A stretch of DNA of 22,516 nucleotides, from contig CAKTIN010000026.1 in NCBI GenBank assembly GCA_934565775.1, forward strand, positions 1 through 22,516, read 5' to 3'. The position numbers were made by a program, and so were the translations under genes. The stretch comes from an uncultured Oscillospiraceae bacterium (lineage in GTDB: Bacteria > Bacillota > Clostridia > Oscillospirales > Oscillospiraceae). Each line of letters begins with the position of its first letter. Positions within the stretch are counted from its first letter, which is position 1. Of this stretch, positions 13,122-20,237 are shown piece by piece. The notes below the pieces were generated by a model. That model was not told the origin of the DNA, searched no databases, and saw only the letters and a list, made by a program, of their open reading frames with translations.

Positions 13122-15074
13122 ATGAACAGGCAAGAAGCCGTAAATGAATACCGCCAGGCCCGAAAGCTGGGCCAGCGCTGCTATCGCAGCTGCCTGCACC
13201 GGGGGCAGTATCCCTATCTTCCCGTTCTGGACCAGATCATGGGCTCCGCCATGACCGCCGGGCAGGTGGAGCTGGGGCTGGTGGACGTCCCCTCCGACCA
13301 GATCGTGGGGACGAAATCCGCCGGGCGGGAGTCCGCCTTCGCCGCAGACTTCATGCCACTGCTGGAGCTGGACACGGAATTTGCCATGAAGTGGATCGCC
13401 CTGTGCGAGGCCCACCTCAGCGACGAGGGCATCCGGGACCCCATCCGCTGCTATGAGTATCTGGGGCGGTTTTATGTCCAGGAGGGGAACAAGCGGGCCA
13501 GCGTTCTGAAGTATTTCGGGACCCCCTCCATCAGCGCGGAGGTTGTCCGCCTGCTGCCGGTGGCCTCCGACGATCTGGCCATCCGCCTGTACTATGAATT
13601 TCTGCATTTTTACCGGCTGAGCGGGACCTACTGGCTGCGGTTCAATCAGCCGGGCCTCTATGAAAAGCTCCAGGCCGCCCTGGGCTTTGAGCCGGACCAG
13701 GTCTGGACCAAGGAGGAGCGCCAGCGGGTGCTCAGCGTCTTTTTCGCCCTGCGGGGCACCCTGGCCGCCTCGGGAAAGCCCGACGGCGCAGAGGCCGCCT
13801 CCAACGCTCTGCTGGTCTGCGCCCAGGTCTATACCCTGGAGGAGCTGCGGCTCATGACCACCGAGCAGCGCACCGCCGCCGTAACCGCCATGTACCCGGA
13901 TATGCGCCAGCTGGAGGGGGACCCCACGGCCCGTCTGGCCACGGAGCCCCAGGAGCCGGACAAGAATTTCCTCTCCCGGCTCCACGCCGCCTTCCTGCCC
14001 AACCATCTGGACGTGGCCTTTGTCCACGCCCTGCCCCCCGGGGAAAGTCTCTGGATCGCCGCCCATGAGCAGGGCCGCCGGGCCCTGGAGGAGGCCATGC
14101 CGGACCGGGTCTCCACCCGGGCCTATGTGGTCTCCCCGGAGCGGGACGCGGACCGGTGCATCGATCAGGCGGTGGCAGACGGGGCCCAGGTCATTTTTAC
14201 CACCACCCCCGGCCTCATCGCCGCCTGCCGGAAGGCAGCGGCCAATCACCCCGAGGTCAAGCTGCTGAACTGCTCGGTCTCCATGCCCTATACCGGGGTG
14301 CGGACCTATTACAGCCGGATCTATGAGGGCAAGTTCATCTCCGGCGCGGTGGCCGGCGCCATGAGCCGGAGCGACACCATCGGCTATATTGCCAGCAGCC
14401 CCATTTTCGGCGTACCGGCGGGGATCAACGCCTTTGCCCTGGGGGCCCGGATGACCAATCCCCGGGCCCGGGTAAAGCTGGTGTGGTCCTGCTCGGACCC
14501 TGCGCCCCTCACCCGGCTGGTGGAGCAGGGCGTTGACATGATCTCCAACCGGGATGTGCCTCTGCCCACGGCGCCCCAGGAGGCCTGGGGCCTGTGCCAG
14601 ATGAGCGATTCCGGCGCACTGGTGCCTCTGGTCTCGCCGCTGTGGAACTGGGGGGCGTTTTACTGCAAGCTGGTGTCCCTGATCCTGGGCGGCGGCTGGG
14701 AGGCCGCCGGGGAGTCCGGGAGCCGGGCCGTCAATTACTGGTGGGGGATGCGCACCGGGGTCGTAGAGCTCCGGTTCGCCGAGCATCTCCCGGAGGGCGT
14801 CCGGACCCTGGCCCAGCTCCTACAGCAGGGCCTGATCCACGACCGCTTCGCCCCCTTCCACCGGGAGCTGTACCGCCAGGACGGCTCCTGCTTCAACGAC
14901 GGCTCCCGCTGGCCCGCTCCGGAGGAGCTGCTGCGTATGGACTGGCTGTGCGACCTGGTGGAGGGGCAAATCCCCCGGTTTGAGGAGCTGCTGCCCATGG
15001 CTCAGTCCATTGTGCGCCTCCAGGGCATTTACCGGCAGGAGCTGAAGCCGGAGAAAGACGGGGTGATCCTGTGA
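13122..15074 (+). CDS. BMP-domain (nucleoside-binding-like) protein fused to a ParB-like N-terminal half, no signal peptide
   Basis: The 650-residue protein starts at ATG 13122 behind GGGAGGGAG. The C-terminal half (about 297-600) resembles the BMP/Med substrate-binding proteins that feed nucleosides to ABC importers: VAFVHALPPGESLWIAAHEQG, TTPGLIAACRKAAANHP, YEGKFISGAVAGAMS and GYIASSPIFGVPAGINAFALG. The N-terminal half has no export signal or lipobox. It carries GRFYVQEGNKRASVLKYFG (115-133), similar to the NKR segment of ParB/Srx-like nucleotide-binding domains. The protein is therefore probably cytoplasmic and a sensor or regulator rather than a transporter component, and no permease or ATPase gene for import is nearby. 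The stop overlaps the start of the phosphoesterase gene. The fold assignments are from pattern recognition, and the ligand is unknown. Confidence 0.75.
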   Translation: MNRQEAVNEYRQARKLGQRCYRSCLHRGQYPYLPVLDQIMGSAMTAGQVELGLVDVPSDQIVGTKSAGRESAFAADFMPLLELDTEFAMKWIALCEAHLSDEGIRDPIRCYEYLGRFYVQEGNKRASVLKYFGTPSISAEVVRLLPVASDDLAIRLYYEFLHFYRLSGTYWLRFNQPGLYEKLQAALGFEPDQVWTKEERQRVLSVFFALRGTLAASGKPDGAEAASNALLVCAQVYTLEELRLMTTEQRTAAVTAMYPDMRQLEGDPTARLATEPQEPDKNFLSRLHAAFLPNHLDVAFVHALPPGESLWIAAHEQGRRALEEAMPDRVSTRAYVVSPERDADRCIDQAVADGAQVIFTTTPGLIAACRKAAANHPEVKLLNCSVSMPYTGVRTYYSRIYEGKFISGAVAGAMSRSDTIGYIASSPIFGVPAGINAFALGARMTNPRARVKLVWSCSDPAPLTRLVEQGVDMISNRDVPLPTAPQEAWGLCQMSDSGALVPLVSPLWNWGAFYCKLVSLILGGGWEAAGESGSRAVNYWWGMRTGVVELRFAEHLPEGVRTLAQLLQQGLIHDRFAPFHRELYRQDGSCFNDGSRWPAPEELLRMDWLCDLVEGQIPRFEELLPMAQSIVRLQGIYRQELKPEKDGVIL

Positions 15075-15658
15075 AAATTCTGCTGCTTTCCGATGAGGAA
15101 TCCCCCTATCTCTGGGACTATTACCGCCCGGGCCGCCTGGACGGCATTGACCTGATTCTGTCCTGCGGGGACCTGAAGGCGGAGTATCTGGAATTTCTCG
15201 TGACCATGGGCCGGGCCCCCGTGCTCTATGTCCCCGGGAATCACGACGACTATGCCCGCCGGGCCCCGGGGGGCTGCGACTGCATTGACGGCAAGCTGGT
15301 CACGGTGGGCGGCCTGCGGATCCTGGGCATGGGCGGCAGCGCCCTGTACAGCGGCGGGCCGAACCAATACACCGAGGCCCAGATGCGCCGCCGTCTGCGG
15401 AAAATGGACTGGCGGCTCCGCCGGGCGGGAGGGCTGGACCTGCTCCTTACCCACGCCCCGCCCCACGGCTACGGCGACGCCGAGGACTACGCCCACCGGG
15501 GCTTTGACTGCTTTCTCCCCTTTCTGGACCGCTGGCAGCCCAAATACCTGGTCCACGGCCATGTCCATCTCAATTACGGCTGCCACATCCCCCGCATCCA
15601 TCAATACGGCCAGACCACCGTTCTCAACGCCTGGGAGCGCTATATTCTGGAGCTATAA
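15071..15658 (+). CDS. Calcineurin-like metallophosphoesterase
   Basis: It starts at GTG 15071, overlapping the upstream stop in GTGA, so translation is probably coupled. The 195-residue protein shows the family's metal motifs in order: LSDEE (6-10) in place of the usual DxH, SCGDL (31-35), GNHDD (56-60), THAP and GHVH. The missing His of the first motif is a departure from the canonical DxH site, though the Asp is kept. The chemistry is hydrolysis of a phosphoester bond, but the substrate (nucleotide, phosphoprotein or lipid) cannot be told. No signal peptide is seen, so it acts in the cytoplasm. Its place between a nucleoside-binding-like protein and a glycosyltransferase hints at a shared small-molecule or lipid pathway, which is only inference. 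Confidence 0.85.
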   Translation: MKILLLSDEESPYLWDYYRPGRLDGIDLILSCGDLKAEYLEFLVTMGRAPVLYVPGNHDDYARRAPGGCDCIDGKLVTVGGLRILGMGGSALYSGGPNQYTEAQMRRRLRKMDWRLRRAGGLDLLLTHAPPHGYGDAEDYAHRGFDCFLPFLDRWQPKYLVHGHVHLNYGCHIPRIHQYGQTTVLNAWERYILEL

Positions 15659-15669
15659 GGAGCCGAACT

Positions 15670-17043
15670 ATGGCACAAAAAAGAAACATCTGCCTAATTA
15701 ACGATTCCTTTCCCCCGGCCATTGACGGCGTGGCCAACGCCGTGGTCAACTACGCCGGGGAAATTCAAAAGCATTACGGCCGGGCCACGGTGGTGACCCC
15801 CTATTATCCCCAGGCGGACGACAGCCGCTTTCCCTTTCCCGTGGTCCGCTACCCCAGCTTGGATTTTACCAAGCTGGTGGGCTACCGGGCGGGGGTTCCC
15901 CTGTCCCCGGAGCTGCTCCGGCGGCTGGACGAGGGCCATTTTGACCTGATCCACACCCACTGCCCCGTGGCCTCCACCATTCTGGCCCGGATGCTCCGGG
16001 AGCGGCTGCACATCCCCGTGGTCTTTACTTATCACACCAAGTTCGACGTGGACATTGCCAACGCGCTGCCCAACAAGCTTTTGCAGGACACCGCCATCAA
16101 GCTGCTGGTCGCAAATATCTCCGCCTGCGACGAGGTCTGGACCGTCAGCCGGGGCGCCGGGGAGAATCTGCGCTCCCTGGGCTTCCAGGGGGATTACCGC
16201 ATCATGCACAACGGAGTGGACTTCCCCGCCGGGCGGCTGCCGGAGGCTGCGGTCCGGGCCGTAGGCCGCGGGCTGGACCTGCCCCAGGGAGTCCCGGTGC
16301 TGCTGTTTGTGGGCCGGATCATGTGGTACAAGGGGCTGAAGCTGATCCTGGACGCTTTGAAGGCCCTCCAGCTGGAGGGGCGGCCCTTCCGCATGGTCTT
16401 TGTGGGCAAGGGCACGGACGGCGACGAGGTGCGCGCCTACGCCAAGAAGCTGGGCCTGACCCGGCAGGTGTTCTTCCTGCCCCCGGTGTACGACCGGGCC
16501 GTCATCCGGGCCTGGTACTGCCGGGCGGACCTGTTCCTGTTCCCCTCCACCTTTGACACCAACGGCCTGGTGGTCCGGGAGGCGGCGGCCTGCGGTCTGG
16601 CCAGCGTGCTCATTGCGGGCAGCTGCGCCGCCGAGGACGTGACCCACGGCCGCAACGGCTTTCTGATCCGGCAGAGCGCCGCCTCCATGGCCGCCATGCT
16701 CCGCCGCCTTCTGGCCGATCTGCCCCTGGTCCGCCGGGTGGGAGGAAACGCCCAGAAGGAGCTGTACCTGTCCTGGGAAAACGCCGTGGCCAGCGCCTGC
16801 CGCCGGTATGAGGTGGTCCTGGAGCGGTATAAGGCCGGGCTGTATCCCCCGCACCGGGCTCTGAGCGAGGCGCTGCTCAAGGGAACCGCCGGGTCTCTGG
16901 AGGCCCTGGGCAGTATCAAGGATCTGTCTCAGCAGGTTTACCGGTCCGTGGACGGCAGCGTCCGCCAGCTTCAGGAGAGCCCCTGGTTCCAGGAGAATTC
17001 CCGTCTGCTCCGGGAGCTGTTCTCGGACCGCCGCCCCCGCTGA
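15670..17043 (+). CDS. GT4-family glycosyltransferase (diacylglycerol glucosyltransferase-like)
   Basis: The ATG at 15670 lies 7 bases after AAGGAG, which overlaps the stop of the previous gene; the gap between genes is 11 bases. The 457-residue protein has a GT-B fold. The N-terminal acceptor domain contains NDSFPPAIDGVANAV (11-25) and FDLIHTHCPV. The nucleotide-sugar domain contains LLFVGRIMWYKGLKLILDAL, then FPSTFDTNGLVVREAAACG. In that last block the EX7E motif of GT4 enzymes appears as Asp-X7-Glu. The FPP.DGVA start and HTKFDVDIA are like processive or monoglucosyl diacylglycerol synthases of Firmicutes, so glycolipid synthesis at the inner membrane face is the best guess. A C-terminal helical tail (about 385-457) is extra. 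The gene ends the operon and is followed by a REP-like repeat and a terminator. Confidence 0.88.
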   Translation: MAQKRNICLINDSFPPAIDGVANAVVNYAGEIQKHYGRATVVTPYYPQADDSRFPFPVVRYPSLDFTKLVGYRAGVPLSPELLRRLDEGHFDLIHTHCPVASTILARMLRERLHIPVVFTYHTKFDVDIANALPNKLLQDTAIKLLVANISACDEVWTVSRGAGENLRSLGFQGDYRIMHNGVDFPAGRLPEAAVRAVGRGLDLPQGVPVLLFVGRIMWYKGLKLILDALKALQLEGRPFRMVFVGKGTDGDEVRAYAKKLGLTRQVFFLPPVYDRAVIRAWYCRADLFLFPSTFDTNGLVVREAAACGLASVLIAGSCAAEDVTHGRNGFLIRQSAASMAAMLRRLLADLPLVRRVGGNAQKELYLSWENAVASACRRYEVVLERYKAGLYPPHRALSEALLKGTAGSLEALGSIKDLSQQVYRSVDGSVRQLQESPWFQENSRLLRELFSDRRPR

Positions 17044-17124
17044 CCCCGCGGCCGGCGGCTGATACAAAACGGGAAAGCCCACGATTGCGAATCTTCTCAA
17101 GGTAGGTTCGCTTTCAATTCCTCA
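17044..17124. other. Spacer after the glycosyltransferase gene
   Basis: There is no gene here. I see only short palindromic sequence (CCGCGGCCGG near 17046) and the A/T-mixed lead into the double-hairpin repeat. Confidence 0.4.
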
Positions 17125-17163
17125 GTCAGCCTGCGGCTGACAGCTCCCTTTGCACAAGGGAGC
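17125..17163. repeat. REP-like double hairpin
   Basis: GTCAGCC/GGCTGAC (17125-17131 with 17135-17141, loop TGC) is followed directly by GCTCCCTT/AAGGGAGC (17143-17150 with 17156-17163, loop TGCAC). The pair CAGTCAGCC...GCTCCCTTTGCACAAGG resembles a dispersed extragenic element I associate with Faecalibacterium and other Oscillospiraceae; this comes from memory and was not searched. Confidence 0.7.
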
Positions 17164-17196
17164 CTTTGGCGCTCTGAAATTTCCGAACCTTTCAGC

Positions 17197-17233
17197 AAAA
17201 AAGAGCGCTTGCCGGTGGCAAGCGCTCTCTTTT
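17197..17233. terminator. Bidirectional terminator between convergent operons
   Basis: AGAGCGCTTGCC (17202-17213), loop GGT and GGCAAGCGCTCT (17217-17228) form a perfect 12-bp stem. A T-run follows on each strand: CTTTTA on plus, TTTTTT on minus (17202-17197). It ends the glycosyltransferase operon and the exonuclease operon. Confidence 0.92.
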
Positions 17234-17250
17234 ATCGGCCGGGGACCGCC

Positions 17251-17934
17251 TTACAGCTCGTACAGCGGGCGGGGCGGGTCATAGGGCTGGGGCTTGTAGG
17301 TCACGGAGCCGATGGGCCGCCCCTGGATTCCATATTTGGGATTGTACCCGAACAAGTTGACATAATTCTGCAAGTCCGCCTTTTCCGCCTCCATAGCCTG
17401 GAGCACCGCCGCCGTGGCCTTCACATCGTCAATGGCCCTGTGGGAATTCTGCACCCGGTCCTGGAGGCCGTAGCTTTCAATGGCGTTTCTCAGCTTGTGG
17501 GGATAGCTGCGCCGGTCCTTGTACACCGTCAGCAGGTCCAGCTTGTCCTTTCCCCGGAGAATGGCGGGATCGCCGTCTCGGCGCAGGGCATAATACAAAA
17601 AGCTCAGGTCAAAATGGGCGTTGTAGGCCAGCAGCAGGGTCCGCTCCCCCCGGAACAGCTCCGCAATGTCCCGGCAGGCCCGGGTCTTGGGAATCCCCCG
17701 CTCCCGCAGGTCGTCGGTGGTGATCCCCGTCAGGGACTGGATCTGAGGCGGCACCATCCGCCCGGGGGACAGGGCAATGAGCTCGTCATACTCCCGGGTG
17801 ATCTCCGCCCCCGCCGGTCCCCGCTCCAGAACTGCGGCAGAAAATTCGATAATCTCATCCTTATCGTAAAAAAGGCCGGTGGTCTCCGTGTCAAAAATCA
17901 CAAGCCGGTCATACCGGTCCAGCAGCTCACTCAT
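17251..17934 (-). CDS. DnaQ-like DEDDh 3'-5' exonuclease
   Basis: ATG 17932-17934 is chosen because GGAGG lies 5 bases above it and it overlaps the CYTH gene stop by 8 bases (ATGAGTGA), which suggests coupled translation. The 227-residue protein has all the motifs of the proofreading-exonuclease family: Exo I FDTETTG (D15, E17), Exo II NAHFDLSF (D109), and Exo III SHRAIDDVKAT (H165, D170). It should remove nucleotides from the 3' ends of DNA or RNA with two metal ions. It is not part of a PolC-type polymerase and is a stand-alone protein. The C-terminal 40 residues (after about 188) are Tyr/Pro-rich and of no known fold. It could be a DNA repair nuclease or an RNA-trimming enzyme; the motifs alone do not decide. 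Confidence 0.92.
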   Translation of the reverse strand: MSELLDRYDRLVIFDTETTGLFYDKDEIIEFSAAVLERGPAGAEITREYDELIALSPGRMVPPQIQSLTGITTDDLRERGIPKTRACRDIAELFRGERTLLLAYNAHFDLSFLYYALRRDGDPAILRGKDKLDLLTVYKDRRSYPHKLRNAIESYGLQDRVQNSHRAIDDVKATAAVLQAMEAEKADLQNYVNLFGYNPKYGIQGRPIGSVTYKPQPYDPPRPLYEL

Positions 17935-18511
17935 GGCGGTCCTCCAGGGCGTGGGCCCGCTCAAATTTGGACAAGGGCTCCGGCTCCAGCCCATACCGCC
18001 GGGCCAGCGCCTGGCTGTAGGCCCGGGCCGCCTCCACGGGGCCCTCCTTCAGCTCCGCCTCCAGCTCGCACAGGGGGGCGGAACGCGCCCCGGCGGCGAC
18101 CACGCCGCAGTCCAGGGCCAGCTCCACCCGGCAGCCGGGGGCAGCCTGGACCAGATGGCATAGCCGGGTGAACCGGGCGCCGCACACAGGCTCCAGCCCC
18201 TGGGCGCAGAGAGCCTCCAGCTCCGCCGGGGCCCCCAGGGCCAGCAGCGCCGGGAGGGCGGCCTCGATCCCCGCCGCCTCCAGCTCCCACTCCCCCCGGA
18301 CCAGCCCGTCTCCGGGGGTCTTGAGGGTGGCGACCTGCCGCCCGTTCTCCCGCCGGGTGCGCAGGGTCCACCGCCGGGCGGCAAAGGCCCGGGCGGGGGT
18401 GTCATAATAGGTCGTCTCCATTTCGATCGGCTCCCAGGGGCCCAGCTCCTGCTTTAAGCGGGGCAGCGCCTCCCGGGGCAGCCGGTATTTGAATTCAATT
18501 TCCTGTCCCAT
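17927..18511 (-). CDS. CYTH-domain (inorganic triphosphatase-like) protein
   Basis: The 194-residue protein starts at ATG 18509-18511, with AAGGA about 9 bases upstream. The start lies inside the last codons of the methyltransferase gene (17-base overlap). The CYTH signature EIEFKYRL (4-11) gives the ExExK metal site. The tunnel strands follow: TTYYDTP, WTLRTRREN, ATLKTPGDG, RGEWELEA, VELALDCG and CELEAELKEG, ending with LSKFERAH. The spacing fits the triphosphate tunnel metalloenzymes, which hydrolyse inorganic triphosphate or other triphosphates. Adenylate cyclase activity is less likely for a short stand-alone domain. No HD or CHAD domain is fused. It is co-transcribed with an rRNA methyltransferase and an exonuclease. 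Confidence 0.9.
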   Translation of the reverse strand: MGQEIEFKYRLPREALPRLKQELGPWEPIEMETTYYDTPARAFAARRWTLRTRRENGRQVATLKTPGDGLVRGEWELEAAGIEAALPALLALGAPAELEALCAQGLEPVCGARFTRLCHLVQAAPGCRVELALDCGVVAAGARSAPLCELEAELKEGPVEAARAYSQALARRYGLEPEPLSKFERAHALEDRHE

Positions 18512-19322
18512 GGGATGGTTCCTTTCTGTAAATGTAAAAAATCACGCTGGCCCGGTCCCGGAGGGCCGGAGTCGCTGCCAGAGCAGCGGCTCCCGCCTTG
18601 GAGATTCGCCAGTAGTGGGGGGTCATGGCCAGCAGATTCTGCACCTGCTGCCCCTCTGCGGTAAAGGAGAAGGACAGCGGCCGCACCGCCTCCAGGCGGA
18701 AGCCCGGCAGCCGGGGGGCGGAGTCCTTTTCCTTGATCTGGACCTGGGGATAGATGATCTCCTTCAGCCCCAGCAGGTGGTCCGGGGCGGCTACGGCCTC
18801 GATATAGACCCCCTCCGGGCGAAGGACCCGGGCAAACTCCCCGGGGACCGCCAGGGCGAACAGGCTCAGCACCAGCCCGAAGGACGCCGGGGGAAAGGGC
18901 AGATGGGCGGCGGTGGCGCAAAGCCAGGCGGCGGATTTATACTGCCCGGCGGCATAGCGCACGGCGTCCTTGGCAATGTCCACCCCGGTGAGGCCGCAGC
19001 CCAGAGCGGCGGCCACCTGGGCGCTGTAATAGCCCTCGCCGCAGCCCACGTCCAGCAGCTCCCCGGCCGCCGGGGCGAATTCCCGGGCCAGGCCGCAGAG
19101 CGTCTCGGCAATGGGCCGGTAAAAGCCCCCGGACAGGAAGGCCCGCCGGGCGGCCACCTGCTCCCGGGTGTCCCCGGGGTGGAGGGAGTGCTTCTGCTCC
19201 ACGGTGAGCAGGTTCACATAGCCCTGCCGGGCCAGGTCGAAGCTGTGCCCCCCGGGGCACAGAAGCTGCCGGGCCTGCCGGTGCAGCGTCTCGCCGCAGA
19301 CCGGGCACAAAATCTCGGGCAT
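18495..19322 (-). CDS. rlmA: 23S rRNA (guanine-N1)-methyltransferase, RlmA family
   Basis: ATG 19320-19322 is 7 bases after AAAGGAGG; an in-frame TTG seven codons upstream would destroy that spacing. The 275-residue protein opens with a zinc finger (C6, C9, C22, H26, with CPGGHSFD at 22-29), followed by ARQGYVNLL, typical of RlmA. A Rossmann SAM-binding domain follows, with motif I DVGCGEGYY (91-99) and GVDIAKDAV. The family methylates N1 of a guanine in 23S helix 35. Gram-positive members usually act at G748 (TlrB type) and enterobacterial ones at G745; which applies here is inferred, not seen. It is the first gene of a three-gene overlapping operon with a strong promoter at 19403-19431. Confidence 0.9.
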   Translation of the reverse strand: MPEILCPVCGETLHRQARQLLCPGGHSFDLARQGYVNLLTVEQKHSLHPGDTREQVAARRAFLSGGFYRPIAETLCGLAREFAPAAGELLDVGCGEGYYSAQVAAALGCGLTGVDIAKDAVRYAAGQYKSAAWLCATAAHLPFPPASFGLVLSLFALAVPGEFARVLRPEGVYIEAVAAPDHLLGLKEIIYPQVQIKEKDSAPRLPGFRLEAVRPLSFSFTAEGQQVQNLLAMTPHYWRISKAGAAALAATPALRDRASVIFYIYRKEPSHGTGN

Positions 19323-19402
19323 AACCCCGCCTCCTTTGCGCAAACTAAAGTCCAGAGTGCAGGGGCCCGGCGAACCCGCCGGGTCCCCGCCGATTCCCCT
19401 TT

Positions 19403-19431
19403 ATCATACTCGGAAATCGGTTTTTCGTCAA
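19403..19431 (-). promoter_or_regulatory. Promoter of the rlmA operon
   Basis: On the minus strand TTGACG (19431-19426), a 17-base spacer and TATGAT (19408-19403) form a strong promoter with a start near 19396. Its -35 box is only 3 bases from the ribosome site of the divergent deacetylase gene, so the two genes crowd each other. No equally good plus-strand promoter was found. Confidence 0.8.
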
Positions 19432-19448
19432 CCAAAGGAGAGACGCTT

Positions 19449-20198
19449 ATGAAATTTCGCCGCTGTCTGGCCCTGCTTCTGGCCCTGGCCCTTCTGTCTC
19501 CGGGGGCGGTCCGGGGCGCGGAGCGGGGCTATGTGGCCCTGACCTTTGACGACGGCCCCTCCGGCCGGTTTACCCGGCGGCTTCTGGCGGGGCTGGCGGA
19601 GCGGGAGGTCCGGGCGACCTTTTTCCTCTGCGGCTACCGCCTGGAGACCTATGGGGACCTGGCCCGGGAGATGGCGGAGGCGGGGCACGAGCTGGGCCTC
19701 CACGGCTACAGCCACGACAATATGGCCGCCATGGACCCGGAGACCCTCCGGCAGGAGCTCACCCGGACGGGGCAATTGCTTCGGACCTGCGCCGGGGTGG
19801 AGGCGACCCTGCTCCGCCCGCCCGGGGGCAAGGTCACCCAGGCCGTGCGCCGGGCGGCGGGAGAGCTGGGGCTGTGCGTGATCCAGTGGTCCGTGGACCC
19901 TAAGGACTGGGCGACCCACGACCGGCAGGCCGTGGTCCGGCGGGTGCTCAGCCAGACCCGGTCCGGGGATGTGATCCTCCTGCACGATATGTCCGACTCC
20001 TCCGTGGACGCGGCCCTGGAGATCGTGGACGCCCTCCTGGGCCGGGGGTATGAATTCGTGACCGTGAGCGGTCTGGCCTCGGCCATGGGCTCCCAGCTGA
20101 CGCCGGGTCAGGAGTATTCCTGCTTTTCCGCCCCGGGCGCCTGGGCCCCCGCCATTGCATTTTTCAGAAAGCTATGGTATAGTAGGGGCAGAAATTGA
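19449..20198 (+). CDS. Secreted polysaccharide deacetylase (CE4/NodB family)
   Basis: The ATG at 19449 follows AAAGGAG by 8 bases. The 249-residue protein begins with a signal peptide: MKFRRC, a Leu-rich core, and a likely cut after VRGA near residue 24. All NodB motifs are present: TFDDGP (32-37), HGYSHD with H85 and H89 for the metal, RPPGGK (123-128), and the closing LLHD (177-180). Such enzymes remove N-acetyl groups from peptidoglycan or other extracellular glycans, often conferring lysozyme resistance. It is a single domain of minimal length with no wall-binding module. The gene is alone; its last codons carry the sufC promoter. The substrate is inferred from family only. Confidence 0.93.
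   Translation: MKFRRCLALLLALALLSPGAVRGAERGYVALTFDDGPSGRFTRRLLAGLAEREVRATFFLCGYRLETYGDLAREMAEAGHELGLHGYSHDNMAAMDPETLRQELTRTGQLLRTCAGVEATLLRPPGGKVTQAVRRAAGELGLCVIQWSVDPKDWATHDRQAVVRRVLSQTRSGDVILLHDMSDSSVDAALEIVDALLGRGYEFVTVSGLASAMGSQLTPGQEYSCFSAPGAWAPAIAFFRKLWYSRGRN
20155..20183 (+). promoter_or_regulatory. sufC-sufB-rlmH promoter inside the deacetylase gene
   Basis: TTGCAT (20155-20160), a 17-base spacer and TATAGT (20178-20183) stand before the sufC ATG. The whole promoter lies in the last 15 codons of the deacetylase gene. Confidence 0.75.
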
Positions 20199-20213
20199 CA
20201 ACTTTGCGGTCAA
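20195..20213. promoter_or_regulatory. Inverted repeat TTGAC-N9-GTCAA in the sufC leader (candidate operator)
   Basis: The arms at 20195-20199 and 20209-20213 are perfect over 5 bases, 12 bases below the promoter and above the sufC ribosome site. The position would suit a regulator of Fe-S assembly, for example of the Rrf2/IscR family, but no such gene is visible and the arms are short. Confidence 0.3.
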
Positions 20214-20237
20214 AATGAGAAAAAGCGAGGAAGCGCT

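Noticed and set aside
13068..14786. 572-codon minus-strand frame opposite the BMP-domain gene
   Set aside because: It is a shadow of a coding strand with a good ribosome site and recognisable BMP segments.
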